Shown here: piece by piece, positions 52,590-60,917 of the stretch
How positions within the stretch are numbered: the first letter of the stretch is position 1
Layout: every line of letters starts with the position of its first letter
NCBI GenBank assembly: GCA_030837825.1
Contig: JAUQYB010000104.1
Span: 1-64,000 of the forward strand
Length of the DNA stretch: 64,000 nt
Direction of reading: 5' to 3'
From: Albidovulum sp.
GTDB lineage: Bacteria > Pseudomonadota > Alphaproteobacteria > Rhodobacterales > Rhodobacteraceae
The notes under the pieces: model-generated
What the model was told of the DNA's origin: nothing
What the model saw: only the letters and a program-made list of their open reading frames with translations
Database searches by the model: none
Translations under genes and position numbers: made by a program

Positions 52590-53909
52590 TCAGGCCAGCA
52601 GGACGAGCCCGCGCTCGGCGCGGGTGATCGCGGTGTAGAGCCAGCGGCGCCGGTCGATCTCGCTGCGGCCCAGCCCGTCGTCCCAGACGATCACGTTCTC
52701 CCACTGCGACCCCTGCGCCTTGTGAGCGGTGATCGCCCAGCCGAAGGTCGCCTCGGTCAACAGGCGCTTCTCCTTGTAGTCGCGGTCATGACGCTTGTCG
52801 TCGTAGGCGACGTGGTCCTCGAAATGCCCCTTGTAGATGCGCAGCCGGCCCGGACGCCCGTCCTCATAGGGCTCGCCGATGTGGCGCCCGTCCTCGTCGT
52901 GGACGACGGCGGAGAAGTAAAGGCTGCCCTCGTCGACGATGTCCTCGAGCGTCACGAACATGCCGTTGATCAGCCCCAGATCGTTCTGGTTCTTGAGACA
53001 GATGATCTTCTCGGCCGGCCCCGTGGGTAGCCAGGTCCCGCCGAGACCGGCGGCCGCGCGCATGGCGTTGTTGATCTGCAGCCGCGTGGCGTTCAGCCCG
53101 CAAATCAGCTGGCCGCCGCGCAGCGCCTGTTCCGGCGTGATGTCGCCCTTGCGGAGCTTCGCGACATGATCGTCGTAGACGCCGAAGCCGATGGGCCGCC
53201 CCTCCCGCGCCATGGTGGCGAGGCGGATGATCGCGCTCTCGGCCGCCTGGCGGTGGATCTCGGTCAGCATCACGTCCGGCTCGTCGCGAGTGAAGGCGCC
53301 TTCGCCCCGGATCGGCGGCAACTGGCCCGGATCTCCGAGGACGAGGATCGGCTTGCCGAAGCTCATCAGGTCGCGCGCCATTTCCTCGCCGACCATCGAC
53401 ACCTCGTCGAGCACGATCAGCCGGGCGTCGGCCGCGTCGCTCTGCGGGTTCAGGGCGAAGCGCGGGTGCTTCATCGCCGAGAGCCCCTGGCGCATCGCCT
53501 CGATCGCGGCATCGGCCGTGGTGCGCGCGAACCCGGTGAGACGGAGGGCGTCGCGTTCGGCCAGCGCGATCTTTCGGGCGGCCTCCTCGATCTCCTCCTC
53601 GGTCGACTCGATCACCGAGTAGATCAGGCTGTGAATGGTGCGCGCGGGCGTGCCCTTGCGGGTCAGCACCAGCGCGGCCTTGCCGGTGAAGGTGGCGGTG
53701 ACCACGCCGGGCACGCATCGGCCGTCCCGCGCGCTGCGGTGGGGCGAGAGGCCGAGCTCGTCGAGCGCGAACTTCAGGACGGTGCTCTTGCCCGACCCGG
53801 CATAGCCGAAGAGGCGGAATACCTGCTGCTGCTCGGTTCGGGTCTCGAACCACTCCTTGATCTCGCGGATCGCGGCGGCCTGGGTGGCGGATGGGGTGAA
53901 CTCGGTCAT
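52590..53909 (-). CDS. RecD/Dda-like SF1B DNA helicase
   Basis: 439 residues. Walker A GYAGSGKST at 35-43, DEVSMV near 170, GDPGQLPPI near 190 and the UvrD-like ITAHKAQGSQW near the end. It is a 5'-3' helicase used in phage replication or recombination. ATG 53909 overlaps the upstream gene's stop by 4 bp; the longer frame is read-through of that gene in another frame. Confidence 0.9.
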   Translation of the reverse strand: MTEFTPSATQAAAIREIKEWFETRTEQQQVFRLFGYAGSGKSTVLKFALDELGLSPHRSARDGRCVPGVVTATFTGKAALVLTRKGTPARTIHSLIYSVIESTEEEIEEAARKIALAERDALRLTGFARTTADAAIEAMRQGLSAMKHPRFALNPQSDAADARLIVLDEVSMVGEEMARDLMSFGKPILVLGDPGQLPPIRGEGAFTRDEPDVMLTEIHRQAAESAIIRLATMAREGRPIGFGVYDDHVAKLRKGDITPEQALRGGQLICGLNATRLQINNAMRAAAGLGGTWLPTGPAEKIICLKNQNDLGLINGMFVTLEDIVDEGSLYFSAVVHDEDGRHIGEPYEDGRPGRLRIYKGHFEDHVAYDDKRHDRDYKEKRLLTEATFGWAITAHKAQGSQWENVIVWDDGLGRSEIDRRRWLYTAITRAERGLVLLA

Positions 53910-54655
53910 GGCTGGGGCATCTCCACTGCGTAATCCTTGACGATCCCACCGCGGGTTGGATCGCCCACCTCGCACGGACGGACGAAGACCCGGCGCCCGT
54001 CGGCGAGCTGCCGCCAGTGACCGCGTCGGATATGCCAGCGCGGGCTGGCGTGACTGCCGCCCTGCGGCGGTGTCGCTGCCTGAAGGCGAGCGGGATCGAT
54101 GGCGACCTGACGCCAGACCCAACCGCGTACGCCCTCACGGGACAGGCGGGACCGTTTCGCGAGCGACACCTTGCGGTCGCGGATGTCCGGGGTCGCGCCG
54201 AGAATGGTCAGTGCGCGCCACACGATGCCGGCGGCGACTTCGCCGTGACCGCGGACCGTCTCGTCGCTCCGCTCGGCCGGGTTGCCCTCGATCTCCGCCT
54301 TGCCGTCCGGATGCATCCAGATCCGCACCAGGCAATCCGTCCAGCCGCGCGGCGCCCGCTGGCGCATGAGGAACGTGGCCTCGACGATGTCGCCGTCGGC
54401 GCGGGCGCAGACGATCAGGCCCGAGGGAGACGCGCGCTGCTCGCGCACCTCGAAGATCACGGACGAATGCGGCAGCCGGAGCGGACCGGTAAAGACCCGG
54501 GTCATCGCGCGGTCGACGATTTCGCCATCGAAGGCGGCCTGATCGTCGAAGAAATAGATCGGCGCGAACTCCGCCGCTCCGAGCAGGTCGGAGCACCAGA
54601 ACCGCTCGCGATGCGCGCGCACGATCCGCTTGAGCTCATACGCATCGGGGATCAT
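53906..54655 (-). CDS. Conserved phage early protein, unknown function
   Basis: 249 residues starting MIPDAYELKRIVRAHRERF. The C-terminal block WHIRRGHWRQLADGRRVF, then VRPCEVGD, is strongly patterned and I associate it with a conserved alphaproteobacterial phage family of unknown function. It lies between the nuclease and the helicase genes, 4-bp overlaps on both sides, so it acts in the same replication/recombination unit. Confidence 0.7.
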   Translation of the reverse strand: MIPDAYELKRIVRAHRERFWCSDLLGAAEFAPIYFFDDQAAFDGEIVDRAMTRVFTGPLRLPHSSVIFEVREQRASPSGLIVCARADGDIVEATFLMRQRAPRGWTDCLVRIWMHPDGKAEIEGNPAERSDETVRGHGEVAAGIVWRALTILGATPDIRDRKVSLAKRSRLSREGVRGWVWRQVAIDPARLQAATPPQGGSHASPRWHIRRGHWRQLADGRRVFVRPCEVGDPTRGGIVKDYAVEMPQP

Positions 54656-55449
54656 GGCCGCTCACTCCAGCATCTTTTCGCCCAGGCGCAGGGGGCGTGC
54701 CACTTGCCGGCCGCCATGCCGCCGCGGCAGAGGACTGCGGTGGGTTCGGCGGCGGCGCGCGGCAGCCATTCCGCGGCCTCGGAGGCCCGCACCACGGCGA
54801 CGGCGCGATCCGACATCTCCTGCGCGAGATGCGCGTCGAAGGGCACGAGCTCCGCGTGCAGCTCCATCGTGTCGCGGTTCAGCGCGGTGAAGAGCGCCGG
54901 GGCGGGCAGATCCATGTAGGCCTGATAGAGCGCGATCTGGGCGGCATAGACCGGCCGCGCGAGGCTGACGCCTCGCTTGACGACGTCCTTCCAGCTGGCC
55001 GCCCCGAGCGCCTTGTTCTCCCAGAGCGCGGGATAGTCCATCGCGACCGGGCCCGAGACGAAACAGCCGTCGATATGGCCCTTGAAGCGCCTGCCGAGCG
55101 CTTCGAACCCGAACTGGCGGCCGTCGGGGCGCTCGGTGCGCAGGTCGAAGCCAGCGATCCGGAACCAGTTCGCGACGATGTCCTCGGCCCTATGGCCCGC
55201 CTCGAAGATGCGCAGCGTGCGCGGCGCGAACTCCTGGCCCTCGTCCTTCGGCACCGCGAGGAAGTCGTACTGGATCTGGCGCAGGCAGTCGCGGCCGAGA
55301 CCCGAGGAACTGACATAGGTGCGCGGACGCTCGGCGCGGTGGCGCGCGGTCAGCGCCGTGTCGATGGCGACGGACACGGCTTCCGCGATGGGCGGACGCG
55401 GCGCGTCGGCGCCGTAGAGGAAGCCCGAGCCATGGTTCAGGTCGATCAT
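54652..55449 (-). CDS. PD-(D/E)XK exonuclease (Cas4/RecB-like)
   Basis: 265 residues. GHIDG with D127 and ENK with E144 and K146 form the PD-(D/E)XK core; FEAGHRAED (about 82-90) is the preceding conserved helix. With the Sak4-like ATPase and SSB it would make a phage recombination module, processing DNA ends. It starts MIDLNHG, like two other genes of this operon. Confidence 0.8.
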   Translation of the reverse strand: MIDLNHGSGFLYGADAPRPPIAEAVSVAIDTALTARHRAERPRTYVSSSGLGRDCLRQIQYDFLAVPKDEGQEFAPRTLRIFEAGHRAEDIVANWFRIAGFDLRTERPDGRQFGFEALGRRFKGHIDGCFVSGPVAMDYPALWENKALGAASWKDVVKRGVSLARPVYAAQIALYQAYMDLPAPALFTALNRDTMELHAELVPFDAHLAQEMSDRAVAVVRASEAAEWLPRAAAEPTAVLCRGGMAAGKWHAPCAWAKRCWSERP

Positions 55450-55661
55450 CGCTCGCGCTCCCAGAACCCGCCGGCCTGCGCGATGCAGGTCAGCTTGTGG
55501 AACTGCGCGTCCGTCAGCCGGGCGCTCTCGCCGAAGCGCGCGAGCTTCTCGCGGAGGCTGTCGCAGAACTCGATCTCGAAGTCGGTGACGGCGTTCCCGG
55601 TGGCCGCCTCGAGCAGAGGCTTCCAGCTGCTGGACGCGGTGTCGTCGTTCAGGTCGATCAT
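55446..55661 (-). CDS. Small early phage protein, unknown function
   Basis: 71 residues starting MIDLNDDTASSSWK. The body is helical (FEIEFCDSLREKLARFGES). Overlap of 4 bp with the nuclease gene. It has no domain I recognise. The first five codons and the preceding CGCG are nearly identical to those of two neighbouring genes. Confidence 0.6.
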   Translation of the reverse strand: MIDLNDDTASSSWKPLLEAATGNAVTDFEIEFCDSLREKLARFGESARLTDAQFHKLTCIAQAGGFWERER

Positions 55662-55672
55662 CGCGCGCCCCC

Positions 55673-56212
55673 TCAGAACGGAATGGGGTCGTCGAGGCCC
55701 GTGCCGGTGCGCTCCTTGCGCGCGGCCTGGTCCTGCATGCTGTCGATGTAGCCGGTGACCGCCGCCTCGATCAGGCGGTCGATGTCCTCGGCGCTGCGGT
55801 GAAAGAAGGGCTCCATGAGCCCGAGTTCGGTGAGCGCTTCGGCGAAGAGCGTCCGCGCATCGCGGATCGCACGGGCCTCGCGCGCGGTCTTGTCGATCAT
55901 GCCGTTGTTCCTTTGGGCGATGGCGCTGCCCACGTCCTGACAGCGGCGCGAGCAGAAGCGGTGGTAGGGATGGCGATCCCAGCGGAGGCCGTGGCAGTAG
56001 CCGAAGCCGCGCGCCTCGCGGGCGCAGACGGCGCAGAGCGCTACCCGAGCAAGAAGGTCGCGATCGGGTCCTCGGGCGGCCAGCCCGCCCTCTGGAGCTT
56101 TTCGGACTGGAGCACGATCCAGCGCGAGATCGCGTTGGTGGCCATGGCTTCGAGGTCGCCGAGGCTGAGGCTTGCGATGGGGGCGTGCAGTCTTCCTCGG
56201 GCCTCGAGCCAT
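55673..56212 (-). CDS. DUF6511 family cysteine-rich phage protein, start uncertain
   Basis: The coding part from about 56050 down to 55673 has CAVCAREARGFGYCHG, then HRFCSRRCQD, a four-cysteine zinc-finger-like region, and a helical C-terminus ending TGTGLDDPIPF, the DUF6511 signature. No ATG or GTG lies right before the cysteines. The nearest upstream ATG (56212) would need a long overlap with the next gene; an ATG at 55900 would lose the cysteines. The true start, perhaps a rare codon near 56060, is unclear. Confidence 0.55.
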   Translation of the reverse strand: MARGPRKTARPHRKPQPRRPRSHGHQRDLALDRAPVRKAPEGGLAARGPDRDLLARVALCAVCAREARGFGYCHGLRWDRHPYHRFCSRRCQDVGSAIAQRNNGMIDKTAREARAIRDARTLFAEALTELGLMEPFFHRSAEDIDRLIEAAVTGYIDSMQDQAARKERTGTGLDDPIPF

Positions 56213-56358
56213 CGTCCGATCTCCAGCGCCGCCTCGCGCGTCACGTGCACCTGCCATTCATCCGGGGTCATCGGCCCGGCAGGATCGCGCCGGGCCTCGG
56301 GCGGCGGCGAAGGCCGGGTTGACCTCCGCCGCCGTGCTGCCGACCGCGCCTCACCCAT
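56041..56358 (-). CDS. Small early phage protein, unknown function
   Basis: 105 residues. The start ATG at 56358 overlaps the SSB stop. The core TPDEWQVHVTREAALEIGRW and SLGDLEAMATNAISRW is helical. The first 28 residues are Arg-rich and may be leader; an in-frame start near TPDEW is possible. It is part of the recombination operon. Confidence 0.6.
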   Translation of the reverse strand: MGEARSAARRRRSTRPSPPPEARRDPAGPMTPDEWQVHVTREAALEIGRWLEARGRLHAPIASLSLGDLEAMATNAISRWIVLQSEKLQRAGWPPEDPIATFLLG

Positions 56359-57124
56359 TGAGCCAGGCGGGCATGCCGGTCGCCGGCGCTCCGCCCGACG
56401 CGGACGGCGGGGACGCGGGCGACTGCTGGGCGGGCGACTGCTGCGTGGGCTGCGGCGCGGGCGCCTGTGCGCCCCAGGCCGGAGCCGCCGCCGGGGCTTG
56501 CGGTTGCGCATCCCATGCCGGCGTAGGCGCCTGCCAGCCCGGCGCCGGCGCGCTCGCGGCTTTCCGCGGCGGCGCGTTGACGGGCTCCGGGGGCACGGTT
56601 TCGCCGCGCATGATCGGGCCGTGCTGCGGCTCGTCGGGCAGAACGACGTTCGCGATCCGGTTCTGGTCGCGGTATTGCGGGTTGGAGGCGGGCTCCACCA
56701 TGATCCGCGCGGCGAAGACGATGCCGTCGAGATGCTTGAGCCCGGGCAGCACCCGCTTGGCCTTGGCGTCGGGGCTCTCGTCCCTGGGATCGAGCCCGAG
56801 AGCGCTGTCGACCATCGCCCGAAAGGTGGACTTGGAGATCTTCCAGCCGATCGACTGGCCCTTCTCGTCGACCTTGCCGCCCGCCACAGTGAAGCTCTGC
56901 CAGAACTTCCGCCGGGCATGTGGCCCCTCGAGGATGGTGAACTCGCAGTCCAGCATCTTCGCGTCGCTCGACTGCGAGGCCTTCAGGAGCTTCGTGTCCA
57001 TCGGGGTGGCGCCGTCCACGCCGCCGGGGCGCACGGTCAGGCGGACCTTGGCGAAGGTGCCGTCGGGGATCAGCTCGCCGATGGGGGCCATCTGCGGCTG
57101 GGCGTCGTTGAGATCGTAGCTCAT
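56351..57124 (-). CDS. Phage single-strand DNA-binding-like protein (DUF669 type) with proline-rich tail
   Basis: 257 residues starting MSYDLNDAQPQM. The N-terminal 140 residues are an OB-fold-like stretch (KMLDCEFTILEGPHARRKFW, then DGIVFAARIMVEP); the C-terminal 90 residues are Pro/Ala/Gln-rich with a short conserved end, as in SSB proteins that recruit partners by their tail. Located directly after the Sak4-like ATPase gene, its expected partner. ATG 57124 is chosen over longer frames. Confidence 0.78.
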   Translation of the reverse strand: MSYDLNDAQPQMAPIGELIPDGTFAKVRLTVRPGGVDGATPMDTKLLKASQSSDAKMLDCEFTILEGPHARRKFWQSFTVAGGKVDEKGQSIGWKISKSTFRAMVDSALGLDPRDESPDAKAKRVLPGLKHLDGIVFAARIMVEPASNPQYRDQNRIANVVLPDEPQHGPIMRGETVPPEPVNAPPRKAASAPAPGWQAPTPAWDAQPQAPAAAPAWGAQAPAPQPTQQSPAQQSPASPPSASGGAPATGMPAWLNG

Positions 57125-57146
57125 GGATCTGTCCTTTGCGTCTGGA

Positions 57147-58004
57147 TCAGGAAGGGGTGGCGGTGTGGGCGGGTGCACGGCCGTCGATCTTGGCGATCAG
57201 CGCGCCGAGATCGGGCGCCTCGGTCACATCGAGGCGGCCGGAGCGGTCCTTAGCGGGAACGCCCCAGGGATTGCCGGAGCGGCAGACGAGGCGGCGGTCG
57301 GCGGAGGTCTCATCCAGGGTCCAGTCGCCCTTGGCGTCGCGGCCGAAGAGTTGCATCGAGACCACCTGATCGACGATGCCCGGCAACTCGCGCCCGGCCT
57401 TGGTGCCCTCCATCTGCGGCTGCCAGGTCGCCGTGCCGAACTCGTCGGTCACCTTCTCGAGCACGCCGACGAAGATCACCGTCTTGCCGCGGGCGTGCTG
57501 CAGGTGCTTCAGCGCCTGGATCACCTCGCGGCCCAGGAGCCCGTAGGCGCCGCGGACATCGGGCTTCCCGGTCCGCTCGGAGAAGGCCTCGGGCTGCTGG
57601 CGGGCATAGGCCATGGCCTGCCGCGTCAGGTCGGTGATCGAGTCGACGAAGACGATCCGTTTCCGGGCGAGAAAGTCCTCGATGCCGGTGCCGAGATACT
57701 GCTGCTGCAGCCAGGCGTGATACTCGGCGCCGTACCAGGACTTCGGATGCTGGGCCGGATCGTGCCCGCCGATCAGTACGGCGAGGTCGCGGAAATCGGT
57801 GAAGCTGCGCACCGGGATCGAGTCCCCGCGCCAGTCCTGCACCGATTTCATGCCGGCCTCGAGGTCGAGGCAGACCGTCTCATCGGCGGGCAGGGATTTC
57901 AGGAGCGTCGTCTTGCCGACGCCGGGCGGACCGAAGATGGCGAGCGAGGTCTTGTTCTCGGCGGCCGAGAGCCGTTCGTCGGCGGTGATGATGCGGAAGG
58001 CCAT
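57147..58004 (-). CDS. Sak4-like RecA-fold ATPase, recombination
   Basis: 285 residues. Walker A FGPPGVGKTT at about 24-33 and Walker B RIVFVDS near 116, within a RecA/AAA_24-type fold (LDLEAGMKS, then QALKHLQHARGKTVIFVG). Sak4-type proteins anneal or exchange strands together with phage SSB. Neighbouring SSB and Cas4-like nuclease complete the module. Confidence 0.82.
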   Translation of the reverse strand: MAFRIITADERLSAAENKTSLAIFGPPGVGKTTLLKSLPADETVCLDLEAGMKSVQDWRGDSIPVRSFTDFRDLAVLIGGHDPAQHPKSWYGAEYHAWLQQQYLGTGIEDFLARKRIVFVDSITDLTRQAMAYARQQPEAFSERTGKPDVRGAYGLLGREVIQALKHLQHARGKTVIFVGVLEKVTDEFGTATWQPQMEGTKAGRELPGIVDQVVSMQLFGRDAKGDWTLDETSADRRLVCRSGNPWGVPAKDRSGRLDVTEAPDLGALIAKIDGRAPAHTATPS

Positions 58005-58108
58005 GGGGTTCTCCGAAGGTTGCGTTCAGGGTGCGCGGCGGCGGGGGTGACCGGGTGCCGAAGGGGAACCTGCCCGGCGTTGCCGCTCGGGCGTCCCGCC
58101 GCCGCGCG

Positions 58109-58630
58109 TCACCGGTCTCGAACCTCGAGCCGGAAGGCGGGTTTGCCGGTGGTCTCGCTGCGCGCGTCCGCGAAGCCCTCGCGCATCGCCACGGGCCAGG
58201 CGCCGTAGCGCCGCTCGGGGACGCGGTAGGCGATCTCGAGATACTCGGTCGGATCGTCGCCGGCGGCGCGGATGCGCTCGGCCATGGCGGCGAGCTGGTC
58301 CTGATCCCATGTGACCTTCTTCGGCAGGTCCGCGATAATCACGACACCCTCGTCCTCGACCCGCACGGTGCCGCTGGTCTTGCCTTGCGCAGCCCGTTCC
58401 GCCGCGGCGGCGGTCTCGTAGCGCCGCGCGATCCCGGCCTCGAGCCGGTCCCGCAGCCGCTTCACGCGGGCAGTCTCGGCGAGCGCTGTCGTCTGCAGAT
58501 CCAGCAGCATCTCGGGCGGCAGCGCCGCGATGTCGCCTATGGCGAGACCTTCGAGATCGTCGAAGCGGGGGGCATTGTTGGGGTGCGGCATGGCGGGGTC
58601 TCCGTTGGAAGGGAATGGCAGGGCCATCAC
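58109..58630 (-). CDS. Early phage protein, unknown function
   Basis: 173 residues, with a helical coiled-coil middle (LQTTALAETARVKRLRDRLEA) and a C-terminus IAYRVPERRYGAWP. A start at 58591 (MPHPNNAP) is equally possible. It lies before the Sak4-like gene in the same operon. I do not recognise its family with certainty. Confidence 0.6.
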   Translation of the reverse strand: MMALPFPSNGDPAMPHPNNAPRFDDLEGLAIGDIAALPPEMLLDLQTTALAETARVKRLRDRLEAGIARRYETAAAAERAAQGKTSGTVRVEDEGVVIIADLPKKVTWDQDQLAAMAERIRAAGDDPTEYLEIAYRVPERRYGAWPVAMREGFADARSETTGKPAFRLEVRDR

Positions 58631-58980
58631 GCGGCGCGCTCTTCGAGGAGCAGCGCCGAGAGCGAGGTGGCGGCGGCTTTGGGTCTCGGACGGGCGACGG
58701 CGATGTAAGCGAAGCGATCGGGGCCCACGCGCTCCTGCACGAGGTGGACGAGGCCCTTCTCGAAGGCGCCCAGCGCGGCCTGACCGAGGTCGGCGAGCTG
58801 GCGGCGCTCGGGCTCCGGCAGGGTCGAGATCACCGGCGTGACATCGATCCCGAGAAAGCCGCGGTGATACTCGATCCGGGCGCCAGCCTCGGCCTGTGCG
58901 ATCCAGGCGTAGAGCTCGACATCGGTGACCTTCGGCGTCGCCACGCGGGCGCCGATCGGGGTTGCGGCGACCATCAGCAT
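58627..58980 (-). CDS. Early phage protein, unknown function
   Basis: 117 residues. Core VELYAWIAQAEAGARIEYHRG then DRFAYIAVARPRP. The ATGA overlap with the next gene and the 7-bp overlap with the HTH gene show it belongs to the early operon. Function unknown. Confidence 0.6.
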   Translation of the reverse strand: MLMVAATPIGARVATPKVTDVELYAWIAQAEAGARIEYHRGFLGIDVTPVISTLPEPERRQLADLGQAALGAFEKGLVHLVQERVGPDRFAYIAVARPRPKAAATSLSALLLEERAA

Positions 58981-59240
58981 ACCCGTGCGGCCCGCGCGGG
59001 GTCAGCGGTCAGCCGGCGGGGCGAATGACCGACGCGCGCGACCGCCTCGGTGATCTTCAGGGCGCGCTGAAGCTGGCTCTGCTCGAAGGCTTCGATGTCG
59101 GCGAGCCGGTAAAGCACGCGCCCGCCGAGTTTGAGGAAAGTCGGCCCCTGGCCGTTGTAGCGCCAGCGTTCCAGCGTCCGGTGGGAGATTCCCCAGCGCC
59201 GGGCCAGCTCTTTCTGGTTCAGGCAATGCCTCTGCAGCAT
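58974..59240 (-). CDS. Helix-turn-helix protein, excisionase/AlpA-like
   Basis: 88 residues. LNQKELARRWGISHRTLERW is a clear HTH, followed by GPTFLKLGGRVLYRLADIEAF (wing), the layout of MerR/AlpA-type excisionases. Probably excisionase or early regulator. Its ribosome-binding site lies inside a hairpin (59245-59268). Confidence 0.75.
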   Translation of the reverse strand: MLQRHCLNQKELARRWGISHRTLERWRYNGQGPTFLKLGGRVLYRLADIEAFEQSQLQRALKITEAVARVGHSPRRLTADPARAARVC

Positions 59241-59244
59241 CGGT

Positions 59245-59268
59245 GTCTCCTCTCGTTGTCGAGGAGAC
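59245..59268 (-). promoter_or_regulatory. Hairpin overlapping the ribosome-binding site of the HTH gene
   Basis: GTCTCCTC (59245-59252) and GAGGAGAC (59261-59268) form a perfect 8-bp stem with an 8-nt loop. On the minus strand the GAGGAG of the arm nearest the ATG is the Shine-Dalgarno motif, 5 nt before the start, so the stem could hide it. Confidence 0.5.
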
Positions 59269-59438
59269 CATGCGAAATTCCGCTGTGGGATGTCGTCAGG
59301 ATCAGCGGGGGATGTAGAGGGGGATCAGCTGACCCTTGCAGGACTGGCGTTTGGCCGCCGGCGGGGTGCCGTCATCCCCCACCATCCCTCACTCGTCCCC
59401 CACCCGATCCCACGGGGAACCGGGCGGAGGGGGATCGG

Positions 59439-60122
59439 TCAGTCGAGATTCAGGCGGTAGCCGCCCCGCCGATCGGACCGGATCAACTGCCGCCAGTCCT
59501 TCTGCGACTTGAAGACGTCGGCCATGCGCAGGCTCTTGGAGCCGGCGCGCGACAGGATCGCCTTGCCGTTCTGCCAGGGCGCGCCGGCCTGCGCGGCCTC
59601 GTGCAGCGCGCGCACGACTTCCGCCTGGATCGGGCCCAGCTTGAACCGGCATCCATTGCAGCGGACCTCGAAGTAGTCGGCCGAGTGGATGAAGGGGGCC
59701 TCCTCCATCGGCTGTCCACCAGGCGAGAACCCGGTCTCGATCTCGAAACGGTCACGTTCGTCACGTCTTAGGAGGAGATCGCCGATCATGACGAGGACGG
59801 GCTGCGCATCGCCCCAGGTCTTCGCGTAGTCGGCCTTCGGCGTCCGAAAGCTGTCGAGATGGACCTCGCCGCATCGGAAAAGCTGGAACACGTCGCGGGC
59901 GTGGAGATCGAGCAGACCGCTGTAATGGCTCTGTTCCCGCGGCACGCGGTAGGGTTCGCCGTCGGCGCCTTCCTCGTAGTCGCCGAACTCGATCGGCACG
60001 CCGAACACGCGCACCGACAGGCGGAGCTTGTCGTTCTCAGCAAGGTAGATCAGGTCCGCCTCCGTGATCTGCCACCGCTCGAGGATCTCGGGGAGCGTGA
60101 AGTACGATTTGTCGATGTGCAT
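59439..60122 (-). CDS. First early-operon protein, unknown function
   Basis: 227 residues starting MHIDKSYFTLPEILERWQI, an HTH-like N-terminus, a beta-rich middle (LRLSVRVFGVPIEFGDYEE) and a C-terminal winged-helix-like part (ALHEAAQAGAPWQNGKAIL). It is the first gene left of the repressor operator region and so likely controlled directly by the repressor. Function unknown. Confidence 0.65.
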   Translation of the reverse strand: MHIDKSYFTLPEILERWQITEADLIYLAENDKLRLSVRVFGVPIEFGDYEEGADGEPYRVPREQSHYSGLLDLHARDVFQLFRCGEVHLDSFRTPKADYAKTWGDAQPVLVMIGDLLLRRDERDRFEIETGFSPGGQPMEEAPFIHSADYFEVRCNGCRFKLGPIQAEVVRALHEAAQAGAPWQNGKAILSRAGSKSLRMADVFKSQKDWRQLIRSDRRGGYRLNLD

Positions 60123-60238
60123 TCACTGCCCTCCGCGCCGATTCCCGTGTAAGATGTTTACTTTATGTTCTTATTCGCTTGACGGGCTTCGATCAATCCG
60201 ATTTTATCCTATTTTATCCACAGATGGGTGGGGATGAC
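60123..60238. promoter_or_regulatory. Divergent promoter-operator of repressor and early operon
   Basis: Plus strand: TTGACG (60179-60184), a 17-bp spacer, TTTTAT (60202-60207) toward the repressor. Minus strand: TTGATC (60196-60191), a 17-bp spacer, TAAGAA toward the early genes. The two promoters overlap. Tandem repeats of ATTTTATCC at 60201-60209 and 60211-60219 are candidate repressor half-sites. Confidence 0.5.
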
Positions 60239-60916
60239 ATGACCGAGCACCACACGCTTTCCGACCGCCTCAGAGCCCGGGCCAATCAGCTCGGCATCAG
60301 TCCCGCCCACGTCGCCGAGATGGCCGGCGTGAACCGCTCCTTCGTCTACGACATCCTCCGTGGTCGCTCCGCGCGCCCCGGCATCGACCGGCTGGCCGAG
60401 GTCGCCCGCGTGCTGAAGGTGGACCGTGACTGGCTGATCCACGGCATCGGAGAGGTCGAAGGCACGCCCCCCTTCGTGGACAATCCCGACGACGCCTTCG
60501 TGGCCATCGCGCACGCCACCCCACGCCCCGCGATGGGCGGCGGCGCGGTCGTGACCGAAGACGGCGACACGCCCGGGCGCGTCTATCACTTCCGCCGCTC
60601 CTGGATCCGCAACAGCCTGAAGGCCACCCCGTCGCAGCTGCGCATCATGCATGTGGAGGGCGACAGCATGGCGCCGACGCTGCTGAGCGGCGACGCGGTC
60701 CTGGTCGACATGACCCGCCGCGCGCCGAACCCGCCCGGCATCTTCGTACTGGACGACGGGATGGGTCTGGTGGCCAAGCGACTCGAGCACATCCCCAACA
60801 GCGACCCGCCCGCGGTGCGCGTCATCTCCGACAACAAGCACTACCCCGAATACGAAAGAACGGCCGACGAGATCCACATCGTCGGCCGCATCCGCTGGTT
60901 CGCGCGGGAGATCTGA
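60239..60916 (+). CDS. CI-like phage repressor with S24/LexA-type autocleavage domain
   Basis: 225 residues. The HTH lies at about residues 10-65 (ISPAHVAEMAGVNRSFVYD), followed by a linker and a peptidase S24 domain: EGDSMAPTL with the nucleophile S143 and LVAKRL with the lysine K180. It should keep the prophage silent and self-cleave after DNA damage with RecA. GGTGGGG lies 5-8 nt before ATG 60239; an ATG at 60224 is less well placed. Confidence 0.88.
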   Translation: MTEHHTLSDRLRARANQLGISPAHVAEMAGVNRSFVYDILRGRSARPGIDRLAEVARVLKVDRDWLIHGIGEVEGTPPFVDNPDDAFVAIAHATPRPAMGGGAVVTEDGDTPGRVYHFRRSWIRNSLKATPSQLRIMHVEGDSMAPTLLSGDAVLVDMTRRAPNPPGIFVLDDGMGLVAKRLEHIPNSDPPAVRVISDNKHYPEYERTADEIHIVGRIRWFAREI

Positions 60917-60917
60917 G

